This document shows positions 1-5,642 of a stretch of 5,642 nt of DNA, in pieces. Origin of the DNA: Crocinitomicaceae bacterium. Its GTDB lineage: Bacteria > Bacteroidota > Bacteroidia > Flavobacteriales_G > Salibacteraceae. The notes beneath the pieces are model-generated. The model was not told the origin of the DNA. It was given only the letters and a program-made list of their open reading frames with translations, and made no database searches. Numbering within the stretch: position 1 is the first letter of the stretch; every line of letters starts with the position of its first letter. Position numbers and translations under genes: made by a program. The stretch lies in assembly GCA_018623405.1 (NCBI GenBank), contig JAAZVO010000183.1:1-5642 (forward strand), in the 5' to 3' direction.

Positions 1-1635
1 ATAATTGACCAATGTGTGGCCCAAGGAGTGCCTTTTGCAAGAGAATATGGTGGGCTTTTAGACAACCGCTCTTTTGGAGGTGTTCAAGTATCTAGAACCT
101 TTTATGCCAAGGGTCAAACAGGTCAACAATTATTGCTTGGTGCCTACTCAGCTATGTCTAGGCAAGTAGGAAAAGGCAAGATAAAAATGTACAGCCGACA
201 TGAAATGTTAGAGGTTGTAACAATAGATGGAAAAGCAAGAGGCATTATTGCTAGAAACTTAGTTACCGGAGAAATTCAAAGACACTCGGCACATGCAGTG
301 CTACTTTGTACCGGTGGGTATGGAAACGTTTTTTACCTTTCTACCAATGCCATGGGTTCTAACGCTACAGCGGCATGGAAGGCTCATAAAAAAGGAGCAT
401 TATTTGCTAACCCTTGCTATACTCAAATTCATCCAACTTGTATTCCTGTATCAGGAACCTACCAATCTAAATTAACCCTAATGTCTGAATCATTAAGGAA
501 CGATGGTAGAATATGGGTACCTAAAAAGCTTGAAGATGCAAAAGCCATAAGAGAAGGAAAACTTAAACCAACCCAATTGGCTGAAGAAGATAGAGATTAT
601 TACTTAGAAAGAAGATATCCTTCTTTCGGTAACCTTGTACCACGTGATGTAGCATCAAGAGCCGCTAAAGAAAGGTGCGATGAAGGTTTCGGTGTAAATG
701 CAACAGGCCAAGCAGTTTATTTAGATTTTTCATCCGCTATTCAACGTTACGGAAAAGCTGAAGCTAATGTGCTTGGGCTTGAAAATCCATCAGCAGAAAA
801 AATTACGGATTTAGGCAAAAAGGTAGTTGAAGCAAAATATGGTAACCTATTTCAAATGTATGAGAAGATTACAGATGATAATCCATACGAAACTCCAATG
901 AAGATTTTCCCTGCTGTTCACTATACCATGGGCGGTTTATGGGTAGATTATAACTTAATGACTACTGTTCCTGGTTTATTTGCCTTAGGAGAAGCAAATT
1001 TTTCAGACCATGGGGCTAACAGGCTTGGTGCTTCAGCCTTAATGCAAGGTTTAGCAGATGGTTATTTTGTTATACCCTACACTGTTGGAGATTACCTTGC
1101 AGATGATATTCGTACAGGTTCTATTCCAACAGATCACGAAGCATTTGATGAGGCTGAAAAATCAGTAAAAGGGCAGATAGAAAAATTCATAAACAACAAG
1201 GGTTCTAAGCCTGTTGATTATTACCACAGAAAGCTTGGATTAATTATGTGGGACAAATGCGGAATGGCAAGAAACGAACAAGGATTAAAATCAGCCATTA
1301 AAGAAATTCAAGCGCTTAGAAAAGAGTTTCATGAAGAAGTTGTGGTTCCGGGCAGCGCCAACGAATTAAACCCTGAATTAGAAAAAGCACTTCGCGTTGC
1401 CGATTTCTTAGAGCTAGGTGAACTTATGTGCCGTGATGCTTTAGAAAGAAATGAAAGTGCAGGAGGCCATTTTAGAGAAGAATACCAAACAGAAGACGGC
1501 GAAGCAAAAAGAGATGATGAAAATTTTGCTTTTGCATCTTGTTGGAAATTCACCGGTGTTCCATCAGAAGCAGAGCTTATTAAGGAAGAGCTCACTTTCG
1601 AAAATGTAGAATTGAAAACCAGAAGTTATAAATAA
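1..1635 (+). CDS. sdhA: Succinate dehydrogenase / fumarate reductase flavoprotein subunit, 5'-truncated by window edge
   Basis: This is the catalytic FAD subunit of complex II. It oxidises succinate to fumarate (or the reverse) on the cytoplasmic face of the inner membrane and passes electrons to SdhB. 544 residues are visible; relatives of this type have about 665, so roughly 120 N-terminal residues are missing, including the Rossmann GxGxxG and the covalent-FAD histidine. The frame is open from base 1 (IIDQC, then VAQGVPFAREYGG), so the GTG at 16 is an internal valine, not a start. Visible active-site elements, by family alignment and numbered from base 1, are His144 in HPTC, Arg215 in PRDVASRA (the likely proton-shuttle Arg), His307 in VHYTMGG, and Arg341 in GANRLGASAL. 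The last sits in the C-terminal FAD-binding segment that begins GLFALGEANF. The GANRLGASALMQGLADGYF form is typical of enzymes paired with a single di-haem cytochrome b. sdhB follows 14 bases downstream. The sequence does not show which direction the enzyme favours in vivo. Confidence 0.97.
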   Translation: MIDQCVAQGVPFAREYGGLLDNRSFGGVQVSRTFYAKGQTGQQLLLGAYSAMSRQVGKGKIKMYSRHEMLEVVTIDGKARGIIARNLVTGEIQRHSAHAVLLCTGGYGNVFYLSTNAMGSNATAAWKAHKKGALFANPCYTQIHPTCIPVSGTYQSKLTLMSESLRNDGRIWVPKKLEDAKAIREGKLKPTQLAEEDRDYYLERRYPSFGNLVPRDVASRAAKERCDEGFGVNATGQAVYLDFSSAIQRYGKAEANVLGLENPSAEKITDLGKKVVEAKYGNLFQMYEKITDDNPYETPMKIFPAVHYTMGGLWVDYNLMTTVPGLFALGEANFSDHGANRLGASALMQGLADGYFVIPYTVGDYLADDIRTGSIPTDHEAFDEAEKSVKGQIEKFINNKGSKPVDYYHRKLGLIMWDKCGMARNEQGLKSAIKEIQALRKEFHEEVVVPGSANELNPELEKALRVADFLELGELMCRDALERNESAGGHFREEYQTEDGEAKRDDENFAFASCWKFTGVPSEAELIKEELTFENVELKTRSYK

Positions 1636-1649
1636 AATACGCAGGCATT

Positions 1650-2399
1650 ATGAACTTGACATTAAAAATCTGGAGACAAAAAAGTAAGGACGATAAAGGC
1701 CAAATGGTAGAGTACAAAATCTCTGATATTTCGCCTGAAATGTCTTTCTTAGAAATGATAGATGTACTTAACAATCAATTAATTGAAAAAGGTGAAGACC
1801 CTGTAGCATTTGATCATGATTGTAGAGAAGGAATTTGTGGAGCCTGCTCAATGTATATTAACGGAGAAGCACACGGACCGGGCAGAGGTGTTACAACTTG
1901 CCAGCTGCACATGCGCTCATTTAAAGATGGAGATACCATTTACATTGAACCATGGAGAGCTAAAGCATTTCCGGTAATTAAAGATTTAGTTGTAGATAGA
2001 AGTGCATTCGACAGAATTATTCAGGCAGGAGGTTTTGTTTCTGTAAACACTTTAGGAAATACATTAGATGCCAATGCAATTCCAATTGAAAAATCTGTTG
2101 CAGATGCTGCATTTGATGCTGCAACTTGCATAGGTTGCGGAGCTTGTGTTGCAACTTGTAAAAACTCTTCTGCAATGCTGTTTGTAGGAGCTAAGGTTTC
2201 TCAATTATCATTATTACCTCAAGGAAAAGTAGAAGCTACAAAAAGGGTAAAAAACATGGTAAAACAAATGGATAAAGAAGGTTTTGGAAATTGCACCAAT
2301 ACAGGGGCTTGTGAAGTTGAATGCCCAAAAGGTATCTCATTAGAAAACATTGCCAGAATGAACAGAGACTACCTTGTAGCATCCGTAGCTGCGGATTAA
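1650..2399 (+). CDS. sdhB: Succinate dehydrogenase / fumarate reductase iron-sulfur subunit
   Basis: This complex II electron-transfer subunit links the FAD in SdhA to the membrane quinone site. It is complete at 249 residues, a normal length. The N-terminal plant-type ferredoxin domain (about 1-110) carries the [2Fe-2S] ligands Cys58, Cys63, Cys66 and Cys84 (CREGICGAC...TTC). The C-terminal ferredoxin-like domain has CIGCGACVATC (Cys160, 163, 166, 170) and a second group Cys215, Cys221 and Cys225 (CEVECPKG). By analogy with E. coli SdhB, Cys160/163/166/225 would bind [4Fe-4S] and Cys170/215/221 would bind [3Fe-4S]. All expected ligands are present, so nothing suggests loss of function. The ATG at 1650 gives the expected N-terminus (MNLTLKIWRQ). 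There is only a weak purine stretch (GCAGG) before it, as is common in Bacteroidota. It is the last gene of the operon and an intrinsic terminator begins 20 bases after its stop. Confidence 0.97.
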   Translation: MNLTLKIWRQKSKDDKGQMVEYKISDISPEMSFLEMIDVLNNQLIEKGEDPVAFDHDCREGICGACSMYINGEAHGPGRGVTTCQLHMRSFKDGDTIYIEPWRAKAFPVIKDLVVDRSAFDRIIQAGGFVSVNTLGNTLDANAIPIEKSVADAAFDAATCIGCGACVATCKNSSAMLFVGAKVSQLSLLPQGKVEATKRVKNMVKQMDKEGFGNCTNTGACEVECPKGISLENIARMNRDYLVASVAAD

Positions 2400-2418
2400 C
2401 AATTTAAATATTCATTTT

Positions 2419-2456
2419 AAGCCCTATTTCATTTGTTGGAATAGGGCTTTTTTTTT
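2419..2456 (+). terminator. Rho-independent terminator of the sdh operon
   Basis: A perfect 10-bp inverted repeat is present: AAGCCCTATT at 2419-2428 and AATAGGGCTT at 2440-2449. It encloses an 11-base loop and runs into an uninterrupted T-tract ending at 2456. It lies 20 bases after the sdhB stop. On the minus strand the stem is not followed by a T-run, so it should work only for plus-strand (sdh) transcription and not for the converging peptidase gene. Confidence 0.93.
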
Positions 2457-2457
2457 C

Positions 2458-2682
2458 GCATCAAAACCAGGCGAGTTTAGATTTACATTGAAAAGCTCAA
2501 ACCCTTCAGATACTTTAGAATTAGATAGATATGTAAACTACTATAAAACAAACGAGTGGCAAACCATAAGTTTCAGCTTTTCTGAGGCATGGTCTAATTA
2601 CTTTAATGAGATTGTGCTAAATCCAGGTTGGTTAGATCCAAATTCAGGAACATTTTATATCGATGATGTTGACCTAAACTAG
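2458..2682 (+). pseudogene. Orphan C-terminal fragment of a carbohydrate-binding/galactose-binding-like domain protein
   Basis: An open frame of about 75 codons starts immediately after the sdhB terminator T-tract (ASKPGEFRFTLKSS...) and ends with FYIDDVDLN and a TAG stop at 2680-2682. The pattern is a 'KPGxFxFTLKSS' strand, then 'NEWQTISFSFSEA', 'NEIVLNPGW' and a terminal 'GTFYIDDVDL'. This resembles the last half of the beta-sandwich (CBM or galactose-binding-like) domains found at the C-termini of secreted Bacteroidota proteins, where the fold ends in a similar 'YYFDDIKL' strand. This is recognised by pattern only. There is no signal peptide, no ATG at the proper N-terminus and no room for an upstream part; the only start-like codon is TTG at 2488. 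The frame is undamaged, so the loss of the 5' part may be recent, or a 3' piece may have been copied here. It ends 5 bases before the end of the opposing peptidase gene. A short expressed protein from TTG 2488 (64 residues) is possible but less likely. Confidence 0.6.
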
Positions 2683-2687
2683 TTAGA

Positions 2688-3704
2688 TTATTTGCTTAGC
2701 TCAATTAAAGCACGCTCAATAATATCGTCTTTCCCTTGGTTGATAGAGCTTTGGGTCATGTTTAAAAAAATATCCGGTTTTACACCTAACTCGATATCAT
2801 AGCTATCGTTGTCTTGAGTTTGAGTTGCTGATACTCGCAAGAGCCACCCATTACTTAATTCAGTAAATGATGGCGCACCTCCCCCTCCTCCTGTTTGGTC
2901 TCCAATAAGCATGCAGTTTGGCCTAGCTTGCATAAACATGCTAAAAAATGAAGTTGCGCTGTAAGACTTCCTGTTTATTAATACTGCAACCTTACCCGTA
3001 AACGGCGGTTCTATTCCTTCATAATTTGATACTTGTACCCTTTGCCAATCTGAAAAATCATTGGCTCCGGGTCCTATTTTAAACCTATCAAATCCGGCAA
3101 AATAATCTACGTCAGTAAATAAGCTTGCAAGTTTGTAGGCGTTAGTTAAACTACCTCCACCATTGTTTCTTACATCTATAATTACTCCTTTTTTATCTAC
3201 AATAAGCTTTGATAGTAGCTCTAGGTTTTCATCTTCTATTTCGTTTGAAAATGATCTGTAAGAAACATACCCAATGCTATCTAGGTCTAAGTAAATTAAA
3301 CCATCCATATACCGCTGTTTGCCTTTAAAATATTCTCTCTCTATGATGGTGGCATCATAATTTTCAGGAAAATCTAAAAACCAATCCCACGATCTTGATC
3401 TGTTAAAAGGCGATGATAAATTGTTGTGTCCATCTTTTAATTCGTCAAGCATTTTTCCAATTACATTAAACAACGAGTCGTTGCTCATTTGGTCATTTAT
3501 CTGTGGGAGATATTTCTGTTTCACGTCATCCCAATTCACACCCTTTAACTCAAAGTAAGAGTACTCTTGTTTAGTGAATGTCCATGCCTCTTCAAAAATT
3601 TGAGATTGAGGAATATTTTCACCATTCTCAAAATAAAACCGCTCGCAACCTAAGCTAAACAAGGCCAAAAAAGCAACAAATACTATTTTCTTCTTAAAAG
3701 CCAT
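2688..3704 (-). CDS. S41 family (tricorn/CPP-type) serine peptidase, predicted lipoprotein
   Basis: This is a 338-residue predicted envelope peptidase. The N-terminus (MAFKKK, a hydrophobic stretch, then LFSLGC) is a type II signal peptide with lipobox Cys20. The residues after Cys (ERFYFEN) do not show an obvious acidic surface-export signal, so the side of the membrane it faces is open. An N-terminal helical region (about 30-100) ends in LKDGHNNLSS; the DGH His93 matches the catalytic-His position of tricorn-like S41 enzymes. The core follows, with GVIIDVRNNGGGS (173-185) and the nucleophile region NRKSYSATSFF, with Ser249 the likely nucleophile. Then come GDQTGGGGGAPS (268-279) and IELGVKPDI, where Glu305 could complete a Ser-His-Glu set. 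The Lys of classical CtpA-type Ser-Lys dyads is absent at the GDQTGGGG segment, which favours the tricorn-like subgroup. I see no clear PDZ domain. The ATG at 3704 overlaps the upstream gene's end by 22 bases, suggesting translational coupling. The substrate is unknown. Confidence 0.88.
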   Translation of the reverse strand: MAFKKKIVFVAFLALFSLGCERFYFENGENIPQSQIFEEAWTFTKQEYSYFELKGVNWDDVKQKYLPQINDQMSNDSLFNVIGKMLDELKDGHNNLSSPFNRSRSWDWFLDFPENYDATIIEREYFKGKQRYMDGLIYLDLDSIGYVSYRSFSNEIEDENLELLSKLIVDKKGVIIDVRNNGGGSLTNAYKLASLFTDVDYFAGFDRFKIGPGANDFSDWQRVQVSNYEGIEPPFTGKVAVLINRKSYSATSFFSMFMQARPNCMLIGDQTGGGGGAPSFTELSNGWLLRVSATQTQDNDSYDIELGVKPDIFLNMTQSSINQGKDDIIERALIELSK

Positions 3705-4465
3705 GAAATCTTTAAATAGTGATAAACTGTATGGGTTTCGAAAACCTCATTTTCCGTGTAATGATAGAACTCCCACTGATAAGCAATTCTCCATTTATTT
3801 GGCAGATTGGGAAGTTTACGTTCTAACCCAAACTCGAAATTTGTTCTTTGAAACCTCCAAAAGGGAGCATGAAAACTTCCTATGCCATCTAATCCTGAAA
3901 CAGCAAATTTGGGCAGTCGAAAAAAATATCCGTAAAGGGGGAACTCAAACTTTGCAAAGCCGGTAAAATCTCTTTTTAATAACTTAACTTGCCTTTCGTA
4001 CCATAACGGAATTTGAATAAATGGAAACAACTCGGCTGAAATACTTGAATTACCTAAATCAGGAATAACTTTTGCATTTAATAAACTATAAATACTAGCC
4101 CCTGCAAAGAGCCGTTGAACATCATCTTCGTACCACTTTTTATACGCCCAAAATCCAATATCTAACCTTGGATTAAAAACCTGTAATGTTTGGGTATAAG
4201 GTTGTTGATATGTAAAAACTCCTGAAAGATTCAATATCCTAAAACGCCAATTTTCTCTGTAAGTTTCAGAAGCATTTGCAAACCCAAAGCCGGGCCCTGA
4301 GTATAGTAGGTTGGATATTTTTTGCTCCTTACTATTTGTAAAAACAGGGAAATTAGAAAAAATTAAATACTCTTCTTTAGCTGTTTTTTTTACCTTAATG
4401 CTATCTTCTTGGGCAAAAGTTACCAAAGCCGTAAAGCAGATAAGTAAAATCATCCATTTTTTCAC
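3683..4465 (-). CDS. Secreted protein of unknown function, probable outer-membrane beta-barrel
   Basis: I do not recognise a named family. The reading frame extends back to a GTG at 4504, but I prefer the GTG at 4465. It yields an ideal signal peptide (KKWMILLICFTALVTFA, likely cut before Gln19) and a 260-residue protein, whereas the longer form puts 13 polar residues (VSLNGDFQLLRK) in front. ATG at 4453 is a third option. The mature part is rich in aromatic residues and in alternating polar/hydrophobic segments with short turns, for example GPGFGFANASE, NPRLDIGFWAYKKW, FTGFAKFEFPLYGYFF, TNFEFGLERKL and KWRIAYQWEFYHY. This is what an 8- to 12-strand outer-membrane barrel looks like; no catalytic motif is visible. 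Its last 22 bases contain the start of the S41 peptidase lipoprotein gene, so the two are probably made together and both act in the envelope. The barrel assignment is inference from composition, not from a matched family. Confidence 0.75.
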   Translation of the reverse strand: MKKWMILLICFTALVTFAQEDSIKVKKTAKEEYLIFSNFPVFTNSKEQKISNLLYSGPGFGFANASETYRENWRFRILNLSGVFTYQQPYTQTLQVFNPRLDIGFWAYKKWYEDDVQRLFAGASIYSLLNAKVIPDLGNSSISAELFPFIQIPLWYERQVKLLKRDFTGFAKFEFPLYGYFFRLPKFAVSGLDGIGSFHAPFWRFQRTNFEFGLERKLPNLPNKWRIAYQWEFYHYTENEVFETHTVYHYLKISWLLRRK

Positions 4466-4551
4466 TTTGCGAAGTAACTGAAAATCTCCATTAAGGCTAA
4501 CCACTCATCAAAAATTTAAACTAAACGATTTAGGGGTTGTTATTTGATTTC

Positions 4552-5642
4552 ATGACTGAAACTAAACAAAAAATAGAGCAGCTCATTCAACAACTTTGTG
4601 AAGGATTGTATGAGCGAGAAGAGGTAATGAAGTTGGCACTTTTAACCTCTCTTTCAGGTGAAAGTATTTTCTTGTTAGGCCCTCCCGGGGTAGGGAAAAG
4701 CTTAATTGCAAGAAGACTTAAACATGCGTTTAAAGAGGGTAAAGAGTTTGAATATTTAATGACAAAATTCTCCACTCCTGATGAAGTTTTCGGGCCAATT
4801 TCCATCAAAAAACTCAAGGAAGAAGACAAATACGAAAGGATTACCGAAAACTACATGCCCGGCGCCACCATTGTGTTTTTAGATGAGATTTGGAAGGCGT
4901 CATCCTCCATTCAAAATGCTCTGTTAACCATCATAAATGAAAGGGTTTACCGCAATGGAGAACAAGAAGTAAAAGTTGATATTAAATCGATTTTAACAGC
5001 CTCTAATGAGTTGCCTCCTAACGATGCTAGTTTTGGTCCGCTTTGGGATAGACTCTTAGTTCGCTATGAAGTAAAAGGGGTAAAATCAAACCAAAACTTC
5101 TTAAACCTCATTACCGCCACCGAAGATGTTTATGAGGTAAATATTGATGAGTCTCTAAAAATTACAAAAGAGGAACTCGCCCAATGGGATCAAGAGATAA
5201 ACCAAGTGGAAGTGCCAGATGAAGTGCTCAATACCATTCAGTTGGTGAGGACCAAAATAGAAGAGGAAAACGAAAAAAATGGAAGTGCTGAAAGCATCGA
5301 GATTTACGATCGTAGGTGGAAAAAAATCATCAGACTTCTCAGAACCTCAGCTTATTTAAACGATAGAAAGTCTGTTGACTTGATGGACTGTTTTCTTATG
5401 GTGCATGCCTTGTGGAATAAACCATCGCAAATAGAATTCATTCAAGAAATTGTGTCTGAGGTAATAAGAAAACATGGTTATTCCGTCACCTTAAAATTGG
5501 GCATGTTAAGAAAAGAGTTAGAAGCCTTTGAGCAGGATGTCGAGCAGGAAGTTTTTGTAGAGCATGTGGTAGAAGAAAAAAGCCTAAAACCCATAGATGA
5601 TACTTATTACCAACTCATCAAACCGAATGATGCGTTTGAGGG
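4552..5642 (+). CDS. ravA: RavA-type MoxR-family AAA+ ATPase, 3'-truncated by window edge
   Basis: 363 residues are visible of a protein expected to be about 500 long. The frame is open to the right edge, and an in-frame TAG at 4531 leaves ATG 4552 as the first usable start. The N-terminal half closely follows E. coli RavA: GLYEREEVMKLALLTSLSGES, Walker A GPPGVGKS (43-50, Lys49), then EYLMTKFSTPDEVFGPISI. Next come Walker B IVFLDEIWKA (107-116, Asp111/Glu112), NALLTIINER, sensor 1 ASNELP (Asn152), the probable Arg finger in LWDRLLVR (Arg167), and a sensor 2 region YDRRWKKIIRLL (252-263). In E. coli, RavA forms hexamers, works with the VWA protein ViaA, and has been linked to lysine decarboxylase LdcI and to respiratory complexes. 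The decarboxylase-binding LARA region would lie near or beyond the right edge and cannot be judged. It is divergent from the barrel/peptidase pair and probably heads an operon with a viaA-like gene. No good Shine-Dalgarno precedes it. Confidence 0.93.
   Translation, partial: MTETKQKIEQLIQQLCEGLYEREEVMKLALLTSLSGESIFLLGPPGVGKSLIARRLKHAFKEGKEFEYLMTKFSTPDEVFGPISIKKLKEEDKYERITENYMPGATIVFLDEIWKASSSIQNALLTIINERVYRNGEQEVKVDIKSILTASNELPPNDASFGPLWDRLLVRYEVKGVKSNQNFLNLITATEDVYEVNIDESLKITKEELAQWDQEINQVEVPDEVLNTIQLVRTKIEEENEKNGSAESIEIYDRRWKKIIRLLRTSAYLNDRKSVDLMDCFLMVHALWNKPSQIEFIQEIVSEVIRKHGYSVTLKLGMLRKELEAFEQDVEQEVFVEHVVEEKSLKPIDDTYYQLIKPNDAFE

Noticed and set aside
16..18. GTG as a possible start of the flavoprotein gene
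   Set aside because: The frame is open upstream to base 1 and encodes conserved residues (IIDQC) there. The gene is simply cut by the window edge.
1329..1595. 88-codon minus-strand open frame
   Set aside because: It is antisense to the sdhA C-terminus and is low-complexity and Ser-rich, as expected from the reverse of a Glu/Lys-rich coding strand.
2677..2684. AACTAGTT palindrome at the end of the truncated fragment
   Set aside because: This 8-bp palindrome spans a stop codon, has no T-tract, and is too short to call a terminator or recombination site.
3703..3966. 87-codon plus-strand open frame
   Set aside because: It lies wholly antisense to the 3' part of the barrel-like gene, has no recognisable domain, and begins at the peptidase start on the other strand. 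The minus-strand frame has a signal peptide and protein-like composition.
4521..4533. CTAAA-CGA-TTTAG inverted repeat in the divergent intergenic gap
   Set aside because: The arms are only 5 bp in AT-rich DNA. It could be an operator, but it is too short to separate from chance, and I found no TAnnTTTG-type Bacteroidota promoter element in either direction.
4587..4829. 80-codon minus-strand open frame
   Set aside because: It is antisense to the conserved Walker A region of the RavA-type ATPase and is Ser-rich, as expected of a shadow frame.

Overview
The window reads as chromosomal DNA from a member of the Bacteroidota. It is AT-rich, lacks strong Shine-Dalgarno sequences, and carries a succinate dehydrogenase whose flavoprotein sequence is of the kind found with di-haem (type B) cytochrome b partners. 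It also has a lipoprotein and a predicted outer-membrane protein of Bacteroidota style. I cannot place it below phylum level with confidence.

Layout, left to right. Positions 1-1635 (+) are the C-terminal four fifths of sdhA, cut by the left edge. sdhB follows at 1650-2399 (+) after a 14-base gap, and a textbook intrinsic terminator at 2419-2456 closes the operon; a cytochrome b gene (sdhC) would be expected upstream of the window. Directly after the T-tract, 2458-2682 (+) holds an orphan C-terminal piece of what looks like a carbohydrate-binding or galactose-binding-like beta-sandwich domain, with no beginning of its own. Five bases later, facing it, ends a minus-strand pair: an unrecognised secreted, probably outer-membrane beta-barrel protein (4465-3683) and an S41 (tricorn/C-terminal-processing type) peptidase lipoprotein (3704-2688), which overlap by 22 bases and so are very likely co-translated. 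Divergent from this pair, across a gap of under 90 bases, starts a MoxR-family AAA+ ATPase of the RavA type (4552 to the right edge, +). It is incomplete, and a VWA-domain partner of the ViaA type would be expected just beyond the window.

Functionally these are three unrelated blocks: respiratory/TCA-cycle succinate-fumarate conversion at the inner membrane, an envelope protein plus envelope peptidase unit, and the start of a RavA-like chaperone ATPase unit. No RNA genes, CRISPR arrays, insertion sequences or long repeats were seen. Nothing here is strong evidence for a wholly new system. The most unusual items are the truncated domain abutting the sdhB terminator and the overlapping barrel/peptidase pair.
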